Shown here piece after piece: positions 15,931 to 25,700 of a DNA stretch of 49,264 nt. This DNA comes from Lachnospiraceae bacterium. GTDB taxonomy: Bacteria > Bacillota > Clostridia > Lachnospirales > Lachnospiraceae. Below the pieces are notes generated by a model. The model ran no database searches, had not been told where the DNA came from, and was given only the letters and a program-made list of their open reading frames with translations. The DNA lies in contig CAJTFL010000028.1 in NCBI GenBank assembly GCA_910575565.1, positions 1 to 49,264 on the forward strand. Direction: 5' to 3'. Positions within the stretch are counted from its first letter, which is position 1. Every line of letters begins with the position of its first letter. The translations under genes were made by a program, and so were the position numbers.

Positions 15931-16128
15931 ATGGCTTGCAACTGTAATACGCCTTACTCCCGCCCAGCTGCCCCAAACGGCTGCTTCGAGCAGCAGTTCC
16001 CTGTGGGGATGGGCTATATCCCCTGGCAGTCCTGGGGCCAAACCTATCCCCTGGATCGCGCTTTTATGGCAGGAACCATCTTCCCGGCTTTGGATTACCG
16101 ATTCTATTACGGGAGGTGCAAGGAATGA
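15931..16128 (+). CDS. cotJA: Spore coat protein CotJA
   Basis: 65 residues. The conserved core 'GMGYIPWQSWGQTYPLDRAFMAGTIFPALD' pattern identifies CotJA, a small protein deposited in the inner spore coat together with CotJC. Start ATG at 15931 with AAAGGAG upstream; the N-terminus is Cys-rich (MACNCNTP). It overlaps cotJB by 4 bases (GAATGA), so the operon is translationally coupled. Its presence shows that the organism belongs to a sporulating lineage. Confidence 0.9.
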   Translation: MACNCNTPYSRPAAPNGCFEQQFPVGMGYIPWQSWGQTYPLDRAFMAGTIFPALDYRFYYGRCKE

Positions 16129-16397
16129 ACCAGACAACTAACCGGCTTTGCTGCAATTCCCTGTTAAACCAGGTTTACCAGGCCGGCTTCGCCGTGGACG
16201 ACGCCCATCTCTTCCTGGATACCCATCCTACGGATCCCATGGCCCTGGCCTACTACCAGCAGGTACGCGCCCTGTACCAGAACGCCGTCCAGGCTTATGA
16301 AAACCAGTGCGGCCCCCTCTTTATGACCGATGTCAATGACCAAAACTATTGGACCTGGATCAATGATCCGTGGCCCTGGGAAGGAAGGTGCAGATAG
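16125..16397 (+). CDS. cotJB: Spore coat protein CotJB
   Basis: About 90 residues. The pattern 'VYQAGFAVDDAHLFLDTHPTDPMALAYY' and the end 'WPWEGRCR' match CotJB, a spore coat assembly protein that acts with CotJA and CotJC. Start ATG at 16125 overlaps the cotJA stop and has GGAGG 8 nt upstream. The cotJC ATG follows its stop within one base. Confidence 0.9.
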   Translation: MNQTTNRLCCNSLLNQVYQAGFAVDDAHLFLDTHPTDPMALAYYQQVRALYQNAVQAYENQCGPLFMTDVNDQNYWTWINDPWPWEGRCR

Positions 16398-16649
16398 ATG
16401 TGGAAATATGAAAAACGGCTCCAATACCCGGTGAACATCAGCCAGCCTAACCCGAAGCTGGCACAGTTTATCATCAGCCAGTACGGCGGCCCAGACGGCG
16501 AAATGGGCGCTTCCATGCGCTATCTGTCCCAGCGCTTTGCCATGCCCTACAAGGCGGCAAAGGGAACGTTAACCGATATCGGCAGTGAGGCAGCAAAATG
16601 CTCCTGTCTGCCGCCGTTTTTACCGGAATTTTCCGGGATTTCCCGGTAA
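16398..16649 (+). pseudogene. cotJC: cotJC (manganese catalase-like coat protein), interrupted by a mobile element
   Basis: The first ~65 codons (MWKYEKRLQYPV ... GTLTDIGSE) match CotJC, normally ~190 residues with a di-manganese catalase fold. Homology stops abruptly near 16590, exactly where the next expected residues (E-F-A-H, a metal ligand segment) should come. The last 18 codons to the TAA are foreign and overlap the end of a serine recombinase gene on the other strand. I did not find the missing 3' part on the plus strand of this window. So cotJC is either destroyed or split by an element longer than the window. Confidence 0.8.
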
Positions 16650-18203
16650 TTCTGCCAGCATATAAGACCATTTGCAAGGGAGATGATTTAAGTAAACCTC
16701 GATATGCTCCCTGCTGTGGACAACAATCCTTTCCACAATGTTCCGGTAAAAGGTATCGTCCTGCTTTTCTCCCAATGCCAGGGCGCGGATTGCGGCGGCG
16801 ATATCCGCCATCATTTCTTCCTGATTGGCAGTAATCTCTTTCTGCTTTTTAGCCTCTTTGATCCGCTGCTTCAAGTTCTCCACGTCCGCATCATAACGCT
16901 TAAGCGTCCGGCGGTATTCGTCTTTGGAAATATCCTGCCCCAGGTACAGATCAAGGAGCCGCTCCTTTTTCTCCGCAATCGTTTCAAATTTTTGCTCCAG
17001 CTTGTTAACGTCCATTTCCCCGCCTTCAGAAGCTGACAAAACCACCTTGACGATTTCAGCCAGATCAGAAATAAGCCGTTTCTTATTAGTCTGTAAATGC
17101 CTGATAACCATTTGAAGCATCCGCATAAACTCCTCGTCACGGATCTGCCGGCTGACTGCACAGCCAATCTGATTTCCCGCCTTATCTGTTTTGGGAAGTC
17201 CATGCAAAGCCGCCTCATAACAGCGCCATGCCTTATACTGGCTTCCGTCTTTCCGCTTTTTTGCCCTTGAAACGAACCGGCAGCCACAGCAGCCGCACCG
17301 AATCTTACCGGAAAGGCAATATCGGCTGCTATGCTTTGCTTTTTGTTCTTTTGAAGGAGAACGGCGTTCCAGCTCCTTTTGCGCCTTCTCAAATGTTTCT
17401 CTGCTGATAATCGGTTCATGGTGATGCCGCAGGATGACGTATTCCTCCTGGCCGCGGTTTGCCTTCTTCTCATGGCTCAGATAATCAGGCGTGTACGTCT
17501 TTTTCTGGATCAGATCGCCGCAATACTTCTCGTTTCTTAACACACGGAGAATCACTGTAGCTGACCATTCCTTCATATGGGCAGAAGTCCCGATACCGGC
17601 CTCCCGCAGCTCACGGGCGATTGTGCACGTGCCTTTTCCTTCTTCTAAAAACTTATGGTAGATCAGCCGTACCGTTTTTGCGCCATCCTCATTGATATAG
17701 AGCTTTCCGCCGCGAACGTCATATCCCAGCATATCGCGGCCAAACACTACTCCCTGCTCCATCCGGCGCTTCTGCCCCCATTTCACACGTTCGGAAGTCT
17801 TGCGGCTTTCCTCCTGGGCGATAGAAGCCATGATCGTCAAGCGCAATTCCGCATCGGGGTCTTTTGTGTTGATATTGTCATTCATAAAAAGGACATAGAC
17901 GCCGATCTTTTTTAAATCGCGGGTGTATTGCAGCGTATCCACCGTATTTCGTGCGAACCGGCTCACCTCTTTTGTGATAATCAGATCCACTTCGCCAGCT
18001 TTGGCCAGCCGGATCATGCGGTTAAATTCGTTCCGCCTTTTCGTATCGGTTCCTGATATCCCTTCATCCGCAAAAATCTGCACCAGTTCCCACTCAGGAT
18101 TCCGGTTAATATATTCACGGAAATACGTTTGCTGGCTCTCAAAGGAGTTTGCCTGATCGTCCTTGTCTGTGGATACACGGCAGTAGGCGCCTACCTTCAG
18201 CAT
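16620..18203 (-). CDS. Large serine recombinase (element 1)
   Basis: 527 residues. N-terminal resolvase domain with the catalytic Ser in 'AYCRVSTD' (residue ~10) and 'ISRFARNTVDTLQYTRDLK'; a recombinase domain in the middle; a zinc-ribbon with 'CGCCGCRF' and 'WRCYEA'; then a C-terminal coiled coil (~400-480). Large serine recombinases integrate and excise elements at short att sites. Its 3' end abuts the broken cotJC within 30 bp, the position expected for an integrase at an element end. The last residues (LPGNPGKFR) are probably set by the junction. SD AGAGG before the ATG. It is clearly related to the recombinase at 37678-39423. Confidence 0.93.
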   Translation of the reverse strand: MLKVGAYCRVSTDKDDQANSFESQQTYFREYINRNPEWELVQIFADEGISGTDTKRRNEFNRMIRLAKAGEVDLIITKEVSRFARNTVDTLQYTRDLKKIGVYVLFMNDNINTKDPDAELRLTIMASIAQEESRKTSERVKWGQKRRMEQGVVFGRDMLGYDVRGGKLYINEDGAKTVRLIYHKFLEEGKGTCTIARELREAGIGTSAHMKEWSATVILRVLRNEKYCGDLIQKKTYTPDYLSHEKKANRGQEEYVILRHHHEPIISRETFEKAQKELERRSPSKEQKAKHSSRYCLSGKIRCGCCGCRFVSRAKKRKDGSQYKAWRCYEAALHGLPKTDKAGNQIGCAVSRQIRDEEFMRMLQMVIRHLQTNKKRLISDLAEIVKVVLSASEGGEMDVNKLEQKFETIAEKKERLLDLYLGQDISKDEYRRTLKRYDADVENLKQRIKEAKKQKEITANQEEMMADIAAAIRALALGEKQDDTFYRNIVERIVVHSREHIEVYLNHLPCKWSYMLAELPGNPGKFR

Positions 18204-18291
18204 AAAATCAACCTCTCTTCAAAAAATCATGTTTATCCGGCTTTGATCTTATCCTACTTGGCAATGCTTAAATCTGGCAATGATGCGGATT

Positions 18292-18483
18292 TTAAGAGAA
18301 AGGAGCCGAATACTTTTGAACTACTTTATCCATGCAAGCCTCAAATTGGGCCTGCGTCAGCTTACGGCTTTCCAACAGAGAAAGTAAGATTGCCCGCTGA
18401 AAATTAATCTTAAAATCCTTGCAATCCAGTTTGTCAATATCCGGCTGTTTTGTAGTTTCAAGGACATATTCCCTATTTTTCAT
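18292..18483 (-). CDS. Small SHOCT-like protein upstream of recombinase 1
   Basis: 63 residues, starting MKNREYV with AGGGAGG 8 nt upstream. The C-terminal half 'NFQRAILLSLLESRKLTQAQFEACM' resembles SHOCT domains (short helical pair, L...G.IT..EFE). A homologue with the same layout ('NFQRSILLSLENRNLLTASQRERC') sits upstream of recombinase 2 at 39617, so the pair is a conserved module. Possible recombination directionality or regulatory partner; this is inference from position only. Confidence 0.7.
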   Translation of the reverse strand: MKNREYVLETTKQPDIDKLDCKDFKINFQRAILLSLLESRKLTQAQFEACMDKVVQKYSAPFS

Positions 18484-18610
18484 CAACAACGCCTCCCTAA
18501 AGGAATGTATGCAGACAGGGTTGTACGATATCATCCTTTCATCTTCCTGATCAGGGAAGCAACATCCATAAACACAAAAAGACGCTGCATATCCTGATCC
18601 GGTAATCTGG

Positions 18611-19471
18611 TCAGATGCAAAATGCAGCATAAAGGGGAACAGTCTTTTTTCCGTCCTCAAAGCCAAAATTTTTTGCAGAGAGCTTAATGGCATAATCCGG
18701 CTTGTAGGTTTCCATATATACTTTCAGGCTTTTCGCCTTGGTGTTGTCAGCGGATTTGACCTCAATGGGAATCAGCTTCCCTTCCCGCTGAATAACAAAA
18801 TCAATTTCTGCTCCACGGTCGGACTCCCAATAATAGGTAGAATATCCGTTAATCGAAAGCTGCACATTGACATAGTTTTCCGCCATACCGCCCACGACGA
18901 GATACTGGCGGTAGAGCCCCATTGCCGCATGATGAAGGGCAGACGGCAGCGGTACGTCGGCAGCAAAACATTTTTTTATCTGTTCCACAAGGGAGCCTTC
19001 GCCCATGGCAAGCATAAATTCTTCCATATCCATCGGGTACAGGATTTTCATATCCGCTTTTCCCACAGGGAAAGAGAATCTTGCCCTGCCTGCCGCTACG
19101 AAAAGCAAACTGCCTGCTGCAATGATATGGTAGCCAGGAGCGTCCTCACAAAAATATTTCAGCGAAGTCAGCGCTCTTTCGCAAAGCTGTACTTCATCAA
19201 AGACAATCAGCGTTTTTTCTCTGACAATCGTTTGCCCCGCAATGTGGGATAAAATCGGGATCAGATAATCGGGGCTGATGTTTTCTTCAAAGGTTTCGTT
19301 CAGCTTTGGATTGGTTTCAAAGTTGAAATATGCCACATTTTCATAATAAGTACGCCCAAACTCCAGAATAGAATAGGTTTTGCCACCCTGCCTTGCCCCC
19401 TGCAAAATAAGGGGCTTGCGATATTTGCTTTCTTTCCACGATTCCAAAAAACGCATAATCTTTCTATACAA
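18611..19471 (-). pseudogene. AAA/DUF4143-type ATPase with an internal in-frame deletion
   Basis: The N-terminal half is a normal AAA_14 ATPase: Walker A 'GARQGGKTYSI', Walker B 'TLIVFDEVQ', 'AAGSLLF'. It runs to 'RQYLVVGGM' and then jumps directly to 'AENYVNVQLSINGYSTYYWES...AEIDFVIQ', the DUF4143 nuclease-like C-terminus. In usual family members more than 100 residues (helical linker and start of DUF4143) lie between these points, so an in-frame deletion is likely. Start chosen at TTG 19471 with AAGGGGG 8 nt upstream; an ATG at 19456 and longer frames to 19606 exist. Not essential for the recombinase; probably a passenger. Confidence 0.7.
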
Positions 19472-19622
19472 AAATTTGTCCCCCTTAAAAGTATTAATTA
19501 TGGTATGGCAGATATTCATGCTTATTTCAACGAAATACCCATTTATTTTCACATTAAAATACATGAATATTTTTGTAATCATGCAAAAAACGACATGAAT
19601 CCACATAATCTCAGGGCATCAT

Positions 19623-19662
19623 AAAAAGCGGCTCACGAAAATTCCATCCGTGAACCGCTTTT
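19623..19662 (-). terminator. Rho-independent terminator after the giant adhesin gene
   Basis: A 14-bp stem with one mismatch (AAAAGCGG-TCACG with CGTGA-CCGCTTTT) lies 107 bp beyond the adhesin stop; the A/T flanks let it work in both directions. Confidence 0.8.
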
Positions 19663-19769
19663 CTCCCTTAGGGGCTTAATTTCCTGCCCCTCTCTTTTGT
19701 CCCTTCCTATTCAGGAATGTTTATCCGCCTTAACGGCCTTTCCCCGGCTTCCGGGAATCCTCTTCCTTC

Positions 19770-22700
19770 TTAGGAATTTTCATCCTCTTTCCGCTTCCTG
19801 GAAACGCCCAGCGCGCCAAGGAGGGAAACCATCATCAGCCCCACTAAAACGCCAATGGGTACGCTGCGGTCGCCTGTCTTGGCAAGGCCCACCAAGGGCA
19901 CATCCTCATCCAGGATTTCCAGCGGAGCCTGGGCTACCGGCTCATTGGGAAGATTCGCCAGCGGTACGTCCTCCGGATTAATATTCACTAACGGCACATC
20001 CTCGTCGCCAATATTTTCCGTAACTGTACGTTCACGGTCTCTTCCAGTGCCGCCACCGCCGCCACCGCCGTTTCCGCCGCCTCTAAAAGGCGTAGGCGCC
20101 GTAGTCTCCTCAGCGCTGCTGCTCTCCGGCTGGGTCGTGGTTTCTTCCAGGGTGGTGGTCTCCTCAGAAGAGCTTTCCGCCGGGGCGGTGGTCTCTTCCT
20201 CAGAAGAGCTTTCTTCCGGAGCAGTAGTGGTTTCCTCTTCCCTTGGAGTAGTGGACTCTTCTTCCTTGGGGCTGTACCAGTTCGTCGCCGTAACGGCTAA
20301 GGTTTCATCCTGCCCGGCAATCATTACCTGGAAGCCTGCCGCATCCTTATCGGCGTCTTCCGCGCCGCCAAAGGTTACGCCGGCCCAATCGAAACCATCG
20401 ATATCCGACCGCCTGATCTCGGCGATGGTATATACCCCGTAGTCCAGCAGGCCGGAAGATACGGCGATGCCGTCTGCCTTAACCACTATGGTTTCCACAG
20501 GCGTTCCCGTAAATACGGTTCCCGGATAAATGCCGAAGGCGTATTCCTTATCCCGGTTGGCAGGGATGGCATTAGGCGCATCATCCAGGCGCAGTTCCTT
20601 CGTGATGCTGATGGAACCTTGGATCCTATCGTTTCCTACGGTAAGCTGGTTGCCAATCTCCTCATCGCCTTCCACATCCGTCATCCATTCCCATACATTC
20701 ACCCAGCGGGACGGATTCTCTTCATCCAGCGGCCTTACGTCCACCAGCTTCTTCGACACGGTTACAGTCCATACGGTATCCAGCTTCTGGTATCCCTCGG
20801 GAGCCTTGGTCTCCGTCATGGTGTATGTGCCCGCCGGCAGATCCCCATGGAGCAGATTGCCTTCCCCGTCATAAGCCTTGCCGAAGTTTAAGTTTCCTTC
20901 CTCGTCACTGGTGCGGATCATGGTCACATCCCCCACCTTTAGCTCAAAAGTGGCATTAGCCAATGGCTTCTTATCCGCGGTGTCATTCTTGGCAACTTCT
21001 AAGAATGCGTTTCCGCCGTTAATGGCAGAAGCAATCTCCCAGATATTGTCAATCACAATCTCCTGTACGGTCGTCTTGCCGTCTTCCCCAAGCACGGCAT
21101 CCTTCGCATCGTAAGCTACCCGGAACACGCCCAGAACCTCATTAAAGCCGTCCGTCGGCTCCTTCTTGGAAACCTTAAACATATCCTTGCCTTCGATGCG
21201 CTCCACCAGGTAGGAAACCTCCTGGGAATCCTCTGCGCCATACCGGATTTCCCGCTCAACAACGGAATACTCATATGGGTTTTCAGCGTCCTTGCCCGCG
21301 TACAGATCCAGGTCTTGGAAGCTGTACTTCCAGTCGTCGGCAGCGGTAATTTCTACGCTGGCTACCACCTCTGCTTCTGCTTCGGGTTTTTCCTGCCCTG
21401 CGGATTCCTCTTCCGCCTGTCCTGCAGGCTCATCATCCGCCGGTGCATTGGCCGCCTTCCGCACCAGATCAATCTGGATAGACTGGGGCATTAAGCCTCT
21501 TTCCTCATCTAGCTTGCTTAAATCCCAGGTCTTTTCGCCTTCGATGGTGATCTTTTTGCGGTCGTGGAAGTGGTTGATTACGGTGATTTCTTCACTCCAT
21601 TTTTCTGAGCCGTGATCCGTAATCCTGCCGCTTAATTCCTGGAAGAGCGGTTCAACCTTCTCCACCGGAACTTCCGCCGGAGGATTATCTTCTGTCTCGT
21701 CCGGACTTGGCTGTTCGCCGCTGCCTTCCCCATTACCCAGAGCCTGATCAAGCGGATCGCCTTCTACTCCGTCTGCCGCCGATGGCTCTGTGGAAGCAAC
21801 GGATTCTTCCGGCACAGATGTTTCTTCCGGCAACGTTTCTCCCTCTGACGACTCTGGCGTAGAATCTGGAAGCGTCTCCTCCGGATTGCCGGTATCCGTC
21901 TCCTTCTTAAGGACAATGCCGCCAAAGGTATAGCGGGTATCCGGTTTGGAGCCGTCAAGTACAGGCCGCTCCACAATCAAATATTCCATATCAACCGGAA
22001 TGTCGGTGATCTTTGCTGTTGCGCCTTCCTTTACGTACAAGGTGTAAGAGCCTTCTCCCTGCCATTTGATTTCGCTTAAGTGTTCCTCGCCTTTGCCTAC
22101 GATCACAGGCTTTTCAACGTCTTTTGCGCCTAACCAAACGTCAACGATAAATTCCTTGTCAGGATCCGGCTTGTAGCTGGTGGTATCGTTGTAATCTACC
22201 TGCTTGGCAATCAGCAGATCGGCTAAGTTATGGGTGTAGCTGTTGGTAGCGGTGAACTGAATCTCACCAGTACGTTCATCCACATCCACTTGGAAGCCTT
22301 CACTGGCAGCATCCGCATCTGTTACGCTAAAGGTTACGCCGTCCCAGTTATAGTTAGGAATATCGGTATTCTCCGTTCTCTCAACTATGGTGTAACGGCC
22401 ATTCTTTAACAGCTTGGTGGTGGATACCGGAGTTCCGTCGGCTATTACCGTCAGGGTATCTACAATCGTTCCCTCACTGCTAATATCCGTTCCCTCGTAG
22501 ATATCAAACACGTATTCTTTGTTTTGATATTCCTTTTTGGAATCTTCTTGGGGCTGGCGATCAAACTTAAGCGTTTTGGCGATGCTGATCTTGGTACGGC
22601 TATTTTCTAATTCATAGATTTCCTTTAAATCAGATTCTAATTGATTTTCATCAACTATCGTTGCCGTCCATTTCCATTTATTTTCCCAGGAAATATTATC

Positions 22701-25700
22701 ACTTGAAGAAGCCTCGTCAAATTCTTGGCTTACCCTTACCTCCAAAGGCTTGGAAAGCTTTTGGTAGCCGTCCGGCGCTTTTTCCTCACGCAGATAATAG
22801 CTGCCTATTTCTAGATTTTCATGGACAAACGTAAACTGCGTGATACCGTTAGGATTCTCTTCGGATGGAGCTGCTTTTGTATAAATTGCCTTTTCCGTAC
22901 AAGCTTCATCTTTATACAGTTCAAAGTCTGCTCCGTTTTCAATCACCTCGCCTTTCTCATTAATTTTCTTAATGGAGAATGTAAGGTTTCCGGAATTCGT
23001 GGCAGGCATCCACGTATTGTTAAGGATGCGGGTATTGCCGTCTATTGTTTCTTCGGCTTTAAATACGCCTACGACCTCTTTATCTGATAAAGCCTTGACT
23101 TCTTTAACCGATGAATCCTCTTTCAGAATCTTAAACAGGTTCCCGCCATTGCCTATTGGCTCTACAGAATAGCCTGATACATTGCTATAATCAATATCAG
23201 TTTCCTTGATATAGTATGTATATGGCTTATTTTCTGCTGCAAATGCATCCCTTTCGCCAAAATTATGGCTCCAGTTATTGCCCTTATCCAACACTACTGT
23301 ACCAACATTACGGTCACTTCCGGCATCGGCAGTTTTTCTCCATAATTGAACGGTAATGGATTCAGGTTTAATAAAGTTGCTGCTATTCTCATCACCCCAG
23401 GTTTTTCTAACGCTGATTGGGGTGGTTTTGGATTTGAAGTAGTGGTTTGTTACTGTAACCAATTTGACACTACCATTTGTTCCATCACCTGCTATTGTCC
23501 CATTTAATGGATTAGTTGGATCATTTGTAACTAACTCATACCCATCGGCGTCGTCTTCCGTAATCACATACGTTGTGCCTACCGGAATATTGGCAATCGT
23601 AACGGTTTCCCCAGCTTTTATTGTAAATGTGTGTGTACTATTGCCTGTAGGATCACATTGTGTATTGGCTCCTTTATCTGGAGATCCCGCTCCAAATTTC
23701 ACATGAATAGTGAAACTGTCCTTACCAGGGGCAAGACTTTGCCCAGCATTCGATGTCACTTCTTTCGTGATGGATAAACTAGCTTTTTCCCGTTTATTGG
23801 AAACAGTGATTGTTTTGTTGTATAGACTCCCGCCTGTTAACCCATCGATATACAAACCCTGGGCATTTTCCTTTATCGAAAACGTTATCGGCGTGTCTAT
23901 CTTTAGGTATCCAGCCGGGGCTTTGGTTTCCTCTAACTTGTATGATCCGACAACAAGGTTTGTAAATGAAATCTTCCCTTGAGCATTCGTTGTCCCATTT
24001 TGTGCCTGGAAATTCCCGCCATCAGTTTTTGTTAATTTAAATTGCGCCTTTTCTAAAACCTTACCATCTTCATCCGTTTTCTTTAAGGTAATGCCGATCT
24101 TTTTGGCTGCTCCAATAGAAATTTTCACCTCAGCTCTTGCTATATCATCTGTACCCATTTTTGCTGAATGCTTTACAATATCTTGCTTGCCATTCTTTCC
24201 ATCAGAGTATACCACTAAACCGTACCGCTTGCCATAATTCTTCTCTACAACAATATTAAGCTCCGTTTTTTCTGCCGGACGCGTTTTGGTTGAAATCGTG
24301 ATTTGATTGCCGCTTTTCGTGAAATTAAATTTTGTTCCCCCTATTGTCATTTCACTTTTCAGCGCCTTGTCATTAACCTTGATGCCATTGCTGTCAATCG
24401 AAGACAGCACCTTATTACTATCCGTTAAAGTTGTTTTATACGTCTGGCTTGCTTCATCCCAGCTCAAAGTAGTACTACCAGTAAACTTTGGTGCTTTGCT
24501 GCGGGCTGTTACGCTCTCTACAATTTGATTGTAATAGTACATAATTGATTCATCTTGGGGCACTGTTGAAGTTTTATCTTTCCAAGGATGGTTTTGAATG
24601 ATATCCAAAACCGCATGATTCCCAGGCTTTGGATTATGATACGAAAAATCTGCATTCCTTTCTCCAACTACCACTTCCCAAACTAGTAACTGAGTAGCAA
24701 TTATTTTACAAGTCTTCTTTCGATTCGCAGCTGTATATTTCCAACCCGCATCAACGGTTCCCTTAAAAGCAGCATCTGCACTGATAATCCTGCCAATCAG
24801 ATTTTTTTTATCTGGCGTTAACGTATTCAAACTATTTTCGCTGGTTTCATTATATCCATCACCTGGCTGAAATGGCTTTGATGGAAGAGAAACGCCTGGT
24901 TCAATACAATAAGCTACTACATTATCACTATATGTACCAACCACATGAGCAGTAAATCCCCCATTCGTCGGCCACGAATTGCTCCAACCGCCTAAAAACT
25001 TCAGTGATGTCCTGGCTGTCCATTTTTTTGCTTCGTCTTGGCTTATTCCCCAATCACTTCTTGGGAGAGTTATCATCGTAATGCTGTTTTCATCAATAAG
25101 TAGCATCACTTCCCAAAGAACTGAATAGGCTTCCAATTTCTCCCGGTTTGTAACCTGCTCCTTTTGTTCTTCTGACAAAAGCTGATATAGTTCCCAAACT
25201 GGCATCGCCAACTCGCATATTTCTACAATATACTGAAAATACCCTTCATCATCCTCGGCATCTTCTAAAGCCCCAAGCTTCGCCGCCACTTCTTCCAGCT
25301 CCGGCAGCCCATCAATCAACCGAATCACTTCCAACACATCCGGATCATCCGTCAGCCCTTCCATTTCCACTTCCCTGTCATTGCTGACCGTCAGCATCAC
25401 GCTCTGGCTGGTCTGGAACTTCTTGCTTTTGATCTGGTAGCTTGCCGTCACCTGTCCGAAGTAAACGCCGGGTTCTGCATTTTCATCCACTTCAAAGGTG
25501 CATACGGTAGACGTGCCGTATTCATCATCCCCCCGTCTCTCCACCTTGAACCCATTGAGCTTCAGCCCTGGGGTGTCAATGGTGCATTTTAGGTTCTTGA
25601 TGATCGGCTGATCTTCCTTCTTGCCGCTGTCCGCCTTTTCGCCGTCCCACTTGATCAGCTTATTGCCGCTGGCATCATCGCTATCATCTTCCCTGTCCGC

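Noticed and set aside
19697..19981. Plus-strand frame as the missing cotJC 3' half
   Set aside because: Its sequence has no catalase features and it overlaps the adhesin C-terminus in antisense.
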